A stretch of DNA of 64,000 bases from Muricea muricata (taxonomy: Eukaryota > Cnidaria > Anthozoa > Malacalcyonacea > Plexauridae). The position numbers and the translations under genes are program-made. Of this stretch, positions 11,822 through 24,844 are shown piece after piece (position 1 is the first letter of the stretch; the number at the start of each line of letters is the position of its first letter). The notes below the pieces were generated by a model. The model was not told the DNA's origin and did no database searches. It saw only the letters and a list, made by a program, of their open reading frames with translations. Location of the stretch: assembly GCA_963855995.1 (NCBI GenBank), contig OY979720.1, positions 4,466,501 to 4,530,500 of the forward strand, written 5' to 3'.

Positions 11822-12363
11822 GCTATTATTGTTATTATTATTTAAACATATTTTTGCACGGTGACCTTTCAGTTTCCTGATTTTCAAAGGGCCGTGCTTA
11901 ACGTGAATTACAATAATACTAATAATTAGACTAAGACTTAATTAAACTAATAATGCTGCCTTAATTAAACTACATATATGCTTATGTATACAAATATTTA
12001 CAACAATGCATAAAGTTTTGAGTGCTAGCCTACAAGTTAAATACTTTATGAAACTCAACTTAAATTATACATGTATGCCTATATACACGAATATTTACAG
12101 TGCACAATTCATGTTGTGATGGGCAATGCCATGCCATACTATCGAGAACTATAGGGTTTTTATTAGCCGTTTAAACGAGTCTTTTGAAAGAAATTCGTAT
12201 ATTTATCTACGACTTCATGAGGTAACTTGTTCCATGCAAGCGCACCTCTGTAGGGGAACTCTTTTTTAGAAAAACTTATAAGGACGCGAACTAATAAGCA
12301 CGCGTAGATTTTGCTCAGCTGATAGCTCTCGTGTGTGGGGTATAGAGCCAAAGAGGCACCCAT
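11822..12363 (-). mobile_element. LINE 3' end (CR1/L2-like), truncated
   Basis: On the minus strand 12280-12163 encodes EFPYRGALAWNKLPHEVV followed by DKYTNFFQKTRLNG. This matches the C-terminal tail seen after the reverse transcriptase in CR1/L2/RTE-type LINEs (YRGAxxWNxLP...). After the stop the sequence runs on to a TTTAAATAATAATAACAATAATA tail (11843-11822), a simple-repeat end of the kind CR1/L2 elements carry. No reverse transcriptase core remains, so the copy is 5'-truncated. A target duplication was not found. Confidence 0.65.
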
Positions 12364-15300
12364 TAAAAAAATTCATTTGTATTTTTAACAAATTTATGTA
12401 TAGCAGACACCAAACTAAACTGTACATCGTACAATTAGACGTACTAATTAATTTAATCATATTTGCATATTTTCTAATTACCGTTCTTTCTGATTTACGA
12501 GCAATTCTTGATTAGAAAGTCAGGCTAAGCTGGGCAGCCTTGGGTGTGCTCACAGAAGGAATCGTGTTTGTTTTTGTATATTTCCCTAGCAAAGCCTCTC
12601 GACATGAATGACGAGCAGAGATAAAGAGCGAACGGTCGGTGATAACGTTTACCGATATGGCACTATTAATATGATTTGTGCGCAATTAAAATAACTTTAA
12701 GCCAGTGTGTCAGCCAGCAGGAAATAATAGATCACAAGGAGCTGCTGGAACAATCTGCTAAAAATATTCTGCCTACATGCGCAATCGCTGATCGAATACG
12801 TATTTTCACGTATAGCCCTATAAGGACTCTCTTAGTTGTAGCATGCATGAAACTAAGTGCAAATCTACATTGAGCAGACTTTTTTACTGACTTTGTATGT
12901 GTTTCTACATACAATTCTGTGAGTTTTAAAGCACTGCATTTAGGAGAGAGGGAAAACCTAATTTATTGTCGGTACAATCCAAAATGAAAAAAAATCATGA
13001 AGAATTAGTGGTCTTATTTCACACAACCAGCACTGCTCGCAGAATATGTTAAACAGCTACACGAAATTTGTTAGGTCGAGTATTCCCATATTGAAAATTT
13101 GAAGACTAAAACGCGCAGGTTAAAGTGTGGGTCCCGCAAACAAAGAAATGATACGTGATGTTTGCACAAGCCAAAACGTAATCATTGTTTTGTTGCGGTG
13201 TATAAGCACTGCGTGCGATCACATTGATGCCGGCAGAGGTTGTGTTTTCTGCATGAAGGTCAAACAAAAACGATGTTTTAAACTGTTTTTCCTCCCGCAG
13301 ATTTTTACCTCAATCAAGGGCTATTGTGTTCTGCTAAACTTAAATATAAAATATTAGCAACATCTGTCAACCCATAGATCTATTCTTTGTGACAGATATA
13401 GATGTGAGAGCATGTTTAATTGTGAAACAGCTTGCATTGTGTACGTAGTAATGCTGTGGCTAACGAGGCCATTTGTTCAGTACAAGAATGAATTCGAATA
13501 TCGGCTGATTTTTTACAGACGACTGTGAGTAAACAAACAGTCGAGTCTTTTGGAATCGTTAAGGACGGAAAACGAGCGCCCTGTAGCTGGGCTTTTGTTG
13601 TTTTTTCTCAATGCTCGTCAGCATTGACATCAAGACTAACCGATTTATCACCTTTTATAGTAATTATTCTGTCTTACTTCTTTGAACATAGCGGGACTCT
13701 AATTTACAACTATGTGCGTGATGTACAATCCTGGTGTTTGTAATGCCTTCGTGTATTAATAGCTAATTTATTCAACGAAATAATTAGAAGACAAATTAAT
13801 TGAATCAGACAAATTGCATAGTCATCCGTCAGCTAATTTTCAACCATCCGGACATATCAATCTTCGGGAAGCCATTTTGAAATTACACAATTAATCAAAT
13901 GAGCTTCGGCTTATTTGAGTTTTTTGTTCATTCTTTTCAAGTACCTGTTCACTTCATCACTTGTATGGGCGAAAATCCCTTCAAGATAAGACGTTATTTT
14001 TCCGCCTTGGTCGGATACAGATAACCCCTTCCCACGCGTTATTTGTATAGCTTTTCTGCGGGTTTAGCTTTTAAAAGACGCATGCCATCCTTCGCGAAAT
14101 TCGATTGTTATTCGCGCTGGCTTAAAAACCGCGAGGCATCTGCGAAATCTCTCTGTGCCAATATCGCTTGCGTCATAAGAAGGTTTGCAAGCGAGAGTTG
14201 TTGCGTCGTGAGCGGTCGTGATTAGCGCGTGTACGTCATTCGAGAAATGTGAATAAGTAAGTGCGCAACAGGACAAGTTTCTCATTCGAACTCGAACTCT
14301 ATCACGAGCAAGACAACAAAGTGTCAAGTACAGTGAAACACAACGTCGACATGAAGAAGGAAAAACGAACCAACAACAAAGGTTGGGCCAACGTTTGATT
14401 TTGTTCATTTTCTTGTTCATCCAGTCAACACTATTATTTTCAGTGTGGCGTAAGTCGAGTAATTACAGTCTACAGAGTAACGCGTGCCGCACAGTGCCAA
14501 ATAGGAACTTTGTATTTCCCGCAGGGCTGAGGTGATCGGATGCCCACCCGGATTACTGTTACTGTATTCCTCTGACACTTCAATACTGTATAGCCTTTGT
14601 TTTCTGGCGAAGTTTGGCGAGTGCGCATTATACTGGTACGACCTTTATCGTTATTCTTACCACATATCCATGTAATTAAATACGAATGATATAGGGCTTG
14701 GTGAGAACTTCGTGGATTATATTGAATGCGAACCTGCCATTTGACTTGGTTGCCCTACAGAACGCCATTCCATTTGTTGATTCCGTGATAAGAAAACATA
14801 TCACTTGTTATTCACTATTGTCCAATAAAGTTTTGCCTTGTTTTTGTAATGCTTCATGCACAAAATTGTCGCAGAAAGTTTATGAAAGTCCGCAAAGGGA
14901 GCTTTTCTTGATAAATCTTGGGATTGATTTTCAGGCCATGCTTAAGGCAGCTGTAATAACGAGGTTTCTTGAGCTGACTGCAAAATGACTAGGTGCTATT
15001 ATTGTTGCAGTGTTGTTTGGCTTAGAATTTGCCGTGCATCAGGATGATATTTATCTGTTTGTTCAAGATGATATTTCGCGCCTAATTATATTAGGAGAGT
15101 GTTTTGACTGCAATAGGGACTGCAGGTTTTCCCAGGGCATAACTTGGGGTCTACCACTACCCATACCGAACCCCAGATCCTGCGTGGAATATTGTTTCAG
15201 ATTTTCGCTTTTTAGCATTTTGTTTACATTGCCTCTTAGATCTTATCGTCGGCTAGAAAAATACACTTAACTAAATATAGAGAAACAAAAATATGAAAAA

Positions 15301-16205
15301 CAAACTGTTATCGAGTGAAATACAAGTGACCGGAAAATATACTATCACCGTGAATGACATTTCACAAGTGGTTGAAATTGAGGTCCGTCTGATCACTGAT
15401 ATTTGAGCTGCGCCCGAGTAAGGGAAATGGCTCTGGGGACGAGAATGGAGCTGTGCCACGAAAATTTGTCCACGCTTCGACCCCAGCCCGTGCCAGTAGC
15501 CCAGCCATGTTAACCGCGTGAAATTACTAAGAATGCACGAGACACGCAAAATCTATGAAATACCGTAAGCTTTTCAGGAAATATGAATTCCAGAGATTAC
15601 CGGTACTATTTAACGGCCGCATGCGTTTATCATGTTCTGTGCATCCTTGTGATTTATTGTTGTCGGAGGCAATCATGTGAATGTATCCATTCGGCAGCCA
15701 GTCTATTTTCTTTTAAAGATAAAACGTACTGGGGAATTCCAGAAACGTTTCGAATGATAAGATAAAACAAATCTCAAGAGAAATCAAACCGCGCAGTATA
15801 CAAAAACAAAATTAACATACGGGGTTGAGAAGAGGTCAGGGAGTATGTATTACGATATTTGAAAGCTAAAACTTGAATCGAAAGATTAAGGCAGACATAG
15901 GAAAGTGCCAGAGAAGACAAACTTCAAAGCATTTTGACCTGTTGACTTATATTATGTTAATCAGTTTATTCATGTCCATTGACTGCAACATTTGCAGACA
16001 ATCACTCAATGAGATATGTTTACATATAAATACCAAATAACAGAGCCATTCTAATTCGTCTGCATGTCCACAAATCCACAAATGGGATAGACAATGATCA
16101 CGTGTGTTCAGTGAAATATAGACTCCGATCACGAGGGCCGTAGGCGCGAGTTTGCGTCTAACTTATTATTCGAAGGAGTTTATATTCCACCGAACACAAG
16201 TGGTG

Positions 16206-16312
16206 AACTGCATATCTCATTAATATGACCTATATAGAGAGCATACCAATAGGCCTATTATTCTCTTTTGATTTTCTAGCTTATTAGTATGCTCTATATA
16301 GGACCTACTAAT
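16206..16312. repeat. imperfect palindrome
   Basis: TATGACCTATATAGAGAGCATACC near 16223-16249 returns inverted as GTATGCTCTATATAGGACC near 16288-16306. It is a short foldback of uncertain origin. Confidence 0.5.
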
Positions 16313-17299
16313 CAAATGCAACGCTGTTTGGTCGAGTTGATGTGATTATGTTCTAACAATAGTTGGGACTCGAGAGTAACTTCTGACCAAAAGAATTCTC
16401 GTTCCAAATCAGAGCAGTCCTTGTTGACGTCAGAATTAACGTGGATTCGTCCCACAGGGAATGTTGTCAGGGTGGGTTGAGATTAATACTTCGTGATCAA
16501 TCCAACAGAAGTCCCTAAAACTCCATCAGGTTATCACCTCCGCCCCCATCTCGAGATTAAGCAATAAATCACCTACCATCTTGGATTAAATTATCGTTTT
16601 GGTGACGTCAGGCGTGGACGACTTCGACTGAAAAACATCTAACTTAAAAAATGTGTCCAAATAATTCCAAGAATTTTAAGCAGTAAGCATAATCCATCCG
16701 GATTTTTTGTTTTATGGTAAAAATCACTCGCTATGCAGATTAAAAGCAGTTTAGCTTTACTTGACAACATTTTTTTTGTATTGTTATACTTATAATCTTA
16801 GTTTTTCCTCGAAAAGTGCAGAGTGTCATTGACTATGTTTATTCAGGTTGTATCTGTCATGTTATCAAAGCCACAACCGCCCCCGGCCTAATAACGGCAA
16901 TTGAATTTTTCTTTATTACTTTAATACAAGTTTGTGGACATTGATGTCAAGTAGCGTTTTAATAAGTTTAAAGTGGTCTATAATGTATCAATAACAACCT
17001 CGTTATACTTTTAGCAAAAATAGCATTTTTCTTTCATATATTTCCTGTAATTTGGACTCGTTGCAACTTTAAAGATTATCATTTTTTACACCAGCTTGCC
17101 AAGCTTTAAAGATTAAAGCTGCTATCCAAGCGATAAGCAGCACATGGTCCGGAACTCGAGAGGATACGTATGATTTTAATCTGGTTTTCATTAACCTTCG
17201 CATGCCTTCCGACCGGACCACAATACGGCCTAAAAGACAATAGCTTGGCGACGTCGTAGTGATTTTCCTTCTGTTTCTTACATAGGCAATGCCTTTAGC

Positions 17300-20200
17300 A
17301 TGTTTTTCGATATGGATGGTTTGAAGCGACGCAACAGCAAGCAAACAAACGGGAATATGCCCGCCGTCTTCGTGACCCTCTCGCCAGAATTGGAAAAACG
17401 CACGAAGACGTTCTCGCGCAGTCAGCGAAAGATCAAAATTGCAATTATGGGAAAATCGGGGGTTGGCAAATCAGGCAAGTAATTTGCAAATTGTTGTTCA
17501 TCACCATTGAGCCATTGTAACAAGGATTAGGAAATATGGACGATATTTTAGATCTCTTGTATTCGGTACTTCACTACTTCAACATTATCATAATATTGAT
17601 TGTGTATCACAAAGTATATTTGTTTTTCGGCCGTATTTCTGTTGCCTCTGCGCCTCCCACTATGTACAAGGCAGCAAGCTTATTACCAGTTGTACAATAT
17701 AGAAAAACTAAAACCGTCCTTCATTTCAGAATTTGAACACAATATCAATATAGACTATATTTAAACATGCTGTTCTGATAACAGATTTATTATGCCGTAT
17801 GGAGAATGTTTGCAATATAAGTGGTTCCGATTGTGGAATGAGAGCAGAGATCTCTCTTGCATACGAACGCTGAGATCTATCAGCAGACTGGCGATAACAG
17901 CATTACGTACTCCGTTAGATTTTAAGTAAAACTTTCCAGAATCACGAAAAGCAGTTTTACTTCAACCCTCTCTTTTACTCTAGCATGGAACAGTTTACAT
18001 GACTATACAGTCGACTTATGATTAACGCAATCTTTCACTGTATGGTAACATTCCACTTATTTGACTCCAAAAGATGTTGAAACAAAAACCATAACGTTCT
18101 GGTAGTGTCGGTACTGCAGTCAAAACCACACGAAAACATAGCATATTTCAACTATATCTGAAAGATACGAACAGAATTCGACGTTTTGAACGAAGACCTC
18201 TCGTCACCACAACCTCAACGACGAAGGGTCTTCGGTGAAGTGAAGATTCTATATTTTTTGTGTGCTTCTAATAAAACCCAACTTTTTATTACGCTGAAAT
18301 AGAATTTAATCTACTAGACCGAATGTATACATGTGTTTGCTGTTTCCTCAATGATAATGCGGTAACTTCCGCCAAAGATAGCGGTAAACAATGAAAAATG
18401 CTGGGAGTTTACGGTATACAAACAAATCGTGTAAATAAACATAGGTGAGTGCTTTTGCCAACATTAACATACAGTCGATTGATGTCGGTTAGTCTTCGAA
18501 AAAGATATGCGATTAGCTGTCTCAAGGTTAACACGATGTCTAAATGTACACGCCAGCTGCTTAGTGTTGCTTAGTGTTATAGACCATTCTGGGATTCTAA
18601 AGAACAACGGAACCAGTTTTTGTCAAATTGTTGATAATTTAGAACCCCCTGTGGTTAGAGAGTATTACTCAACACTGTTTTCCGCGACGAATAATGCAGA
18701 CTAATCTTGAGTTGGTAGTCACGCTGTTCTATCAAATAATGATAAGATTTTAATTTGTGTTTTTTGAAAATGCGCTTGTCACAGTAGGCCTGCATATCAT
18801 AGAATATCAGTCTGTGAATGAATGAGCATGCAATTATAAATCTATTAAAATTATCTTTTGAAACTACCCAGTGTACAATTTCAAATAAATAATAAAATTT
18901 GCATGTGGATTTTTATTTAATAGGAAATATTTCCAAAAGGTTTACATTGATTTATTCAACGTTTATATGAAAAGAATATAATTTGTATGATGAAAAAATG
19001 CGAGTCAACATGATATTTATTTTTAAATGTTCTTTATTTCCAGCTTTGGTTGTGCGCTATCTAACGAAACGCTATATTGGAGAATATCAAAGCAGTGTAG
19101 GTGAGTGTATTTTATGACGTGCAGTTTAGGATTTTGAAGCACCAGCTCGCAAGATCTCCTCTGATTGGAACAAGTTTTAAAGAAACGTTCTCATTGGTCA
19201 AGCATAAAACCACTGTCAAACACAGCCAATGGAATCACTCTTCTGAGAAGACGCTACCAGTGAGCTGTGTATATTTCCAGAGTAACGAAGAACTTTAATA
19301 CTTCAACCCTCAAAGATGTTGGAAGTTGAAGGAGCCTTATTAGTACATCAACTGCGCGGTGAATACAGCTGCAATTTAATATGAGCGTGTTTACCGCGCT
19401 GAGGACTGGGGGTGACTTGATATAGCTCTTCAATAGACGTTAAAGGGCCTTACGTCACGCTAGAGTTAAACAATGAATTGCAATGCAATGTGGGAAACAT
19501 GTGGGAAAAATTTACCTTGTATTTATATGCATTGAAAACCGCGTTACGTAACAAGCACTTCTAAGGTCTATTCCCGCCATCTTTGGTTTCACTTTCATGA
19601 GTGACTGTCTATGATGTTTGGTGTATTGTACATAACTCGAGGCAATTTCAAGAATTAGTGATATTAGTAGTGAGCACGTTGTATGCAGGGTACATTCTGT
19701 GTAAATTAATTCGTTCACGTTTATCTTTAAGAAACCCACGCCTCGACCGAAGTAGAAATTGACGAGGAAAAAGTTGTCGTGGAAATATTTGACACTTGTG
19801 TGAGTAGCGAGTTATTCTTAGCAGACTGCACAGCTAAGTTCTGGTACAATTTTTTCGATAAGATATACCAAGAAAAAATACTTTGTTGTAACTTACAAAA
19901 CTAATACAAAGTGTGATTATATTTATCCCACATGCCACGGATTAATTTTGGCGTAGAATTTGAAAGGTCTGTTCTTAATTTCAATCCCTTCATTATTCCA
20001 GGCTTCAGAAGAGAAAATATTGGAGCACATTAATTGGGCAGATGGCTTCATTCTCGTCTTTTCAATCACAGATTACTGGAGCTTGTATGAAGTTGCGCGA
20101 TTATCGTCGATTATATCGCAGACGAAAAACGAAACGCAACCACCAATCGTTGTTCTTAGCAATCAGACGGACATGGAAAAGCAACGACGCATCTCTAGAA

Positions 20201-20628
20201 CTGAAGCCAATCAATTCTTGAACGATCTTGGGAAACCCGTGTTTCGAACATCGGCTGCGAACAATTACGACAGTGTACGAGAGGCATTCGACGAAGCTTC
20301 TCGCTTGGTCTACAAGTGGAAATTTCCAGTGGAGCGAAGACGGCAGCGAAGTCGTTCGGGAAGTATCATGGATCCTTTACGCGATGCCTTTAACAGGTTC
20401 AGCAAGGCGCCATCCGTTGAGGAGATACCACGCAGAATGCGGTCTGCAAGTTCAGCGGATATCGCGCGCGTAACTTTGAACACGACGCCTGTCTCCAAAG
20501 AGAACCATAGAAAATCGTTCTCGGAACAGAAAACAACGCAGCTTGTTTCCAATGACAATTTTTTGCAAATACCCGACGTCGATGGCGCAGTTGGGTATAA
20601 AAGAGGTCGCAGTCATAGTTTCGCTTGA
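17300..20628 (+). CDS. RASL11 (like): Ras-like small GTPase, RASL11/RERG group
   Basis: Four exons, 17300-17474, 19044-19100, 19732-19799 and 20002-20628, give 308 residues (304 from the ATG at 17312, which has the better context). G1 is GKSGVGKSA, split by an intron whose donor is GC (AG|GCAAGT). The next exon reads LVVRYLTKRYIGEY, as in RERG/RASL11. G3 is DTCAS instead of DTAGQ, so the switch II Gly/Gln are absent. INWADGFILVFSITDYWS closely recalls RASL11 RWADAVVIVFSITDY. G4 is NQTD instead of NKxD; G5 is TSAAN. The long C-terminus has no CAAX box but three R-S-x-S sites (RSRS, RSAS, RSHS). RASL11 proteins are poorly understood Ras relatives lacking prenylation. The altered G3/G4 suggest weak or absent GTP hydrolysis. 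The subfamily is clear; exact orthology is less sure. Confidence 0.85.
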
Positions 20629-21623
20629 ATATAGAAAATTCATTAAAACATTAGTGTTCAAAATGACCTGAACAACACGTGTTAAGCCGTGTAATGGCAG
20701 CATTAATCTCACAAGCTGACTTGGACGTTTGGCAAGCCGCTGTAGTCCTTGAAAATTCAGTAAATGAAATAACCCATTGACGTGAATACTGTACACAAGA
20801 GAACTCATTGAGCAACTTTATTCAAGTAGTAAATTATATTCTGTAAATACAATATCGAAAACTATTGTCGCTTTCTGCCTTGTTTATTTTGCGCATGCTC
20901 CTCTCTCTTCCGCTTAACGTTTTGCGGTGGATGATGAGGCATTGGATCGTGCAGGGTGCTAGCCAGAAAACGAAAGTGAAGTTCCATTTAGGTCAACCTG
21001 CTCTGAAGATATTTTGCGGTGGCCAATTGTTCAAAGCTGTGTTCGCGCTTACTCTGGGTTAAAGTTTAAGCCATTGTTTTAATTTCTGTATTTCTTCATG
21101 TCCGCTAATTTCAGGACTTCACAAACCAAAACTACTTTTGATTCGGACAAGATTTATGCGAAAACATTTTCAAACTTAAAAACAAGCTGCTTTGAAATCA
21201 CCTTTAAACTTCACGCTAATTACCAAGAGTTAAGTTAACCGACTTTTGCACGACGGACCCCAGCAGGCGTATGTTAGGCAAAGTATGTTTGTCGTATCAG
21301 GTTGTCGTAAATTTGTACAGCATTATAACTTCCAACTCTTATTATCTCAATTGGGATGAGCCCGTTCAACGGACGGTATACGGGTTATCTAAAGCCTGTT
21401 TTCTCGGGAAAACACCGTTTTTCTGTAAGTTTTTTTCTTTTTTGACGTCACAAAAGAACTCGCCGCTAATTAATATACCACAATCCTTTGTTCGTGCGCA
21501 AGCTATAAAAATTTTGTGATGTCATAATGTTAATTATCATAATTGATTGACTGCGCGAGTGAACACTTGTGTGTATTTCGCTGCGATTTTGTAAACATTT
21601 TTTTGCGACATTGAATAAAAAAT
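20629..21623. other. intergenic region
   Basis: Contains the 3' UTR of the GTPase gene and the promoter and 5' UTR of the acidic repeat gene. Open frames on either strand have no recognisable domain. I see nothing else in it. Confidence 0.5.
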
Positions 21624-24522
21624 ATGGGTGAGGTGAAGGCACCAGACGACGATTTACAGTTAGAAGAGATTCGAGAAGGAATGGCGCAGGAGTTGTCAAG
21701 ATTCAGGGAGAAGTTAAGTAAAGCAAAATCTCGAATCGACGAGCTCCAAACTTTTTATGACGAGACCAAAACTCAAATTGAAGAATTGACTTCGACAGAC
21801 GGCATAAAAGGTGAACATAAGAATGACATAATTATTTAAATTTCATTCGTTTACTTTGCATCAGACAACCTTGCTTCAAAAGGGTTATGCATCTACTTTC
21901 AATCAAGTTTATTTTTTCATTAGGCGAACTTACGCGTTCTGAACCTGATGTTGAAGACGGAAAGGATACCAAAGACGCGACGTCAGATGATCTTGGTATA
22001 ATCAGGAAAACAACAACGACAGTTCAAGATGAAAATGTTAAGACAACAAAACTTGCCACTGAAGATTCAACAAAAGATACTAAACTTTCACCAACTGTGG
22101 CCAATGATAACTGTGTTGCGTGTTATGTATGTCATGTCTCCCTCCCGACAAAACAAGCACCGCACTCTGGCAAAAGTTCATTTGAAGTTCTTGACAAGAC
22201 GCTTGGTGGTAATGTCGTCAAAGATGAAAAATCTTTCTTAGACATTCTTGACGAGCCTGTGACAGAATCGGTTTCTCCAAAAGAAAGTCAAGTTGAGCAA
22301 GTGCATAGGGAACAACGTATCACAGACATTCTGTATGATCCTGCATCAGAATCAGTCGGCATACCAGACGGTCAAGTTGAGCAAGTCGAAATGGAACAGG
22401 TTATGAAAGGCGTTGATGTGTCAACGACAAAGATGCTAAAGGCAGAAGGCGAGCAGCCTGAGACGGTCGATGCCACTTCGACGTTGGTTCCTGATGACAA
22501 TGTTGCTAAAGAAGTCGAGATTATGCCAGACGATCACGTTCAGCAAGTCGAGAAAGAAACGTGTATCAAAGACGTTGCTGAATCTTCGACAAAGGTATCG
22601 AAGGAAGAAGGAGACGACCAAACTGCAGCTGTTTCTGACATTCCTGCGAATTTGGTCCCTGGTGACAACGTCGCTGATACACGTGAGAGTAAAGCTCATA
22701 TCACAGACTTTGATGAGTCCACCGTAAATGTTTCGGAAGCAGAAGACAGCCAGTCTGCAGTTATTCCTGATATTCGTACAACGTTTGCTCCTGGTGACAA
22801 TGTTGTCGATCGAATCCAAGGGGAAAAGTCATCGACAGAGGTTCTAGATGAAACTGCACCCCAATTTTTAAATATTTCTAACCTGGTCGATCGAATCGAA
22901 GGTGAAGCACCGACTATGGATGAACCAGTTAAGAATGTTGATGGCGATGCGAAGAAAGATGATACCTTCAATGATGTTCAAGCTGTCTTTGGGGCTGAAA
23001 AAGATGATCAACCTGCTACTATCAACATTTCAACAACGTTGGTTCCTGGTGATAAAGTTGTTGATCAACTGCCCAGTGGATCTACTTATTCTGAATATCT
23101 GATCACTGACGATGTACAATCTCTTTGGGCAAGGGTATTTTACAATTGGACGTTGAGTGCCGGGTCTCCGTCCAAGTGTGAAGAGCCTCGCTGTGGATAC
23201 GTGGACATCGACAGTGTGAAGCCTGCAGAACAAGTTAGCCATGTTACATCTACACGTGTTGCAAATGTTTCTGGCAAGAAAGGATTTTCACAACATGAAG
23301 ACAAAGTTGAAGGTAAGGCAAATAAAATTAGCTGAAATTTAAGGCTAAGAAAAACTCGAAACGATTGATGCTAGAATAGAACTATAAAGTTAAATATCTG
23401 TGGGTCTAAGGTGTCCTATTTTTTTATTAACTTGGCAGCGTGCAATATTAAGTATGTATATTAAAATAAACTAACATTGACTTGTCAATTTGTTTTCTAG
23501 GCGAAGACGTTGTTGCGACTTGTAGCAGCCGGTTATCTAACCCAGACGATGTTGAAGAAAATGGCAACTGCAAACTAAAGAACAAGAAAGGAAAGGTTCT
23601 AAAGGAAGACAAACGTGGAAAGGGCAAGAAGGTTGAGAAACCAAAGCCTAAGGTCGACAATTCAACAAAGTTTTTTCCTAGTTACAATCTACTACAAGTA
23701 CTATCCAACGAACCTACTTGTTCTAAATATTGGGACGATGACGAAGTCTGCTCTTCTGGGGCAGAGACCGTTTCCATTCGGGCTTTGAGTTTCTGGTCTC
23801 TGTTCGAATGTGAAGAGCCTGGATCTGGATTTCCACAACCTGCAAGTGAAGGTAAGGGTGAGAAATTTAACGAAATTTGAAGGCGAAGAGAAACTTCAAA
23901 CAGCTTGTATCTAGATTTCTCAAACTCATTAATAATTCATGATCAAAACACAAAGGAAATCACCACCATATCGTTGTGTTGATACCACGGTAATAAACGT
24001 CCATAAATTAACTCAACTTTCGCGTTGAATTTCTCGCTAAATACAAGTTCGTTTCAGAAGCAATATAATAAACTCGAAATTGTTTGTTACCGGCATCCAA
24101 ACACCACAAAGTGTGTGTAAAAAACTCGACTAGCGTCTCGTTTTTCAACACACTTTTCGGTGTTTTATACGCCGGTAATAAACGCTCTCTCGTTTATTAT
24201 ACATATACATAATAGCTAGATACATAAAACATCAATGGACACAAGGCTAGTGTTGTTGATTGATATCGATTCATTGATTTGGTTTCTAGGCGAGGACGTT
24301 GTTGCTAATGGTGGCAGCTTGTTGTCTGACCCCAAGAATATTCAAGAAAACGGCAAATACAAACCAAAGAATAAGAAAGAGAAGAAAAAGACAAAAGTTC
24401 AACAAAAAGGAAAACGTGAAACTGATGAGAAAGCTGGGAAAACGAAATCTAAGAAGTTTCATCGACGTTTTCTTTCGCTATTCTGCTGTTGTTTTAAAAG
24501 TCAACAAACAAATGAAAACTAA
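21624..24522 (+). CDS. acidic repeat protein with cysteine-rich C-terminus, unrecognised
   Basis: Four exons, 21624-21810, 21924-23312, 23501-23851 and 24290-24522, all joined in phase 1, give 719 residues. Exon 1 (MGEVKAPDDDLQ...) is a short coiled coil. Exon 2 is acidic and probably disordered, with four copies of a [TN]-[LF]-[VA]-P-[GD]-D-[NK]-V motif near 22481, 22649, 22781 and 23036 inside degenerate repeats of about 45-55 residues, and a CVACYVCH cluster near 22114. Exons 3 and 4 start alike (GEDVVATCSSRLSNP / GEDVVANGGSLLSDP, then a Lys-rich KNKK run), so they are duplicates. Exons 2 and 3 also share a CEEP-ending segment. The protein ends KKFHRRFLSLFCCCFKSQQ, a basic, aromatic, triple-Cys tail that could be palmitoylated. 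No known family was recognised. Confidence 0.75.
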
Positions 24523-24844
24523 GTGATCAACAACCAAAGACTGAGATGAATAATCGTGAGCCGCAGAATTCATTTGTTGCGATCGACTTGAACAACTGAA
24601 CTCTCTATTTCATCTATTATTTATTTATTGACATACATATGTTGCAATTTTATATAATTATACATTTATTAATACAGCATTGAATTAGTTTTCTGCCGCT
24701 TTTGCACAACTTGCGATTTGCTATTGCATTTGAGTTATCTATCTTGCTGTTTAGTATTACAATGTCTGTTTTTGAGCAAGGGAAAGTTTGTATAACAATC
24801 ATAGTTATGGTTAACCTGTGGGCATAAGCAAATTATGTAAAGGA

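Larger units (their letters stand above)
8213..17299. other. gene-poor region
   Basis: About 9 kb without an exon series I can support. Open frames here are short and have no recognisable domain or splice partners. Supported contents are listed separately: a 21-bp tandem repeat at 8611, a foldback element at 10680, a LINE 3' end at 11822 and a palindrome near 16206. The rest looks like unique AT-rich DNA, possibly distal regulatory sequence for the GTPase gene downstream. Confidence 0.55.

Noticed and set aside
14064-14420. 118-residue minus-strand open frame
   Set aside because: Composition is Cys/Arg-rich and irregular, with no domain, splice partner or start context; likely chance.
20452-20808. 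118-residue frame antisense to the GTPase gene
   Set aside because: It overlaps a strongly supported coding exon in antisense; a shadow frame.
21624-21641. N-myristoylation signal at MGEVKA
   Set aside because: Gly2 is present but Glu3 is unfavourable and residue 6 is Ala, not Ser/Thr.
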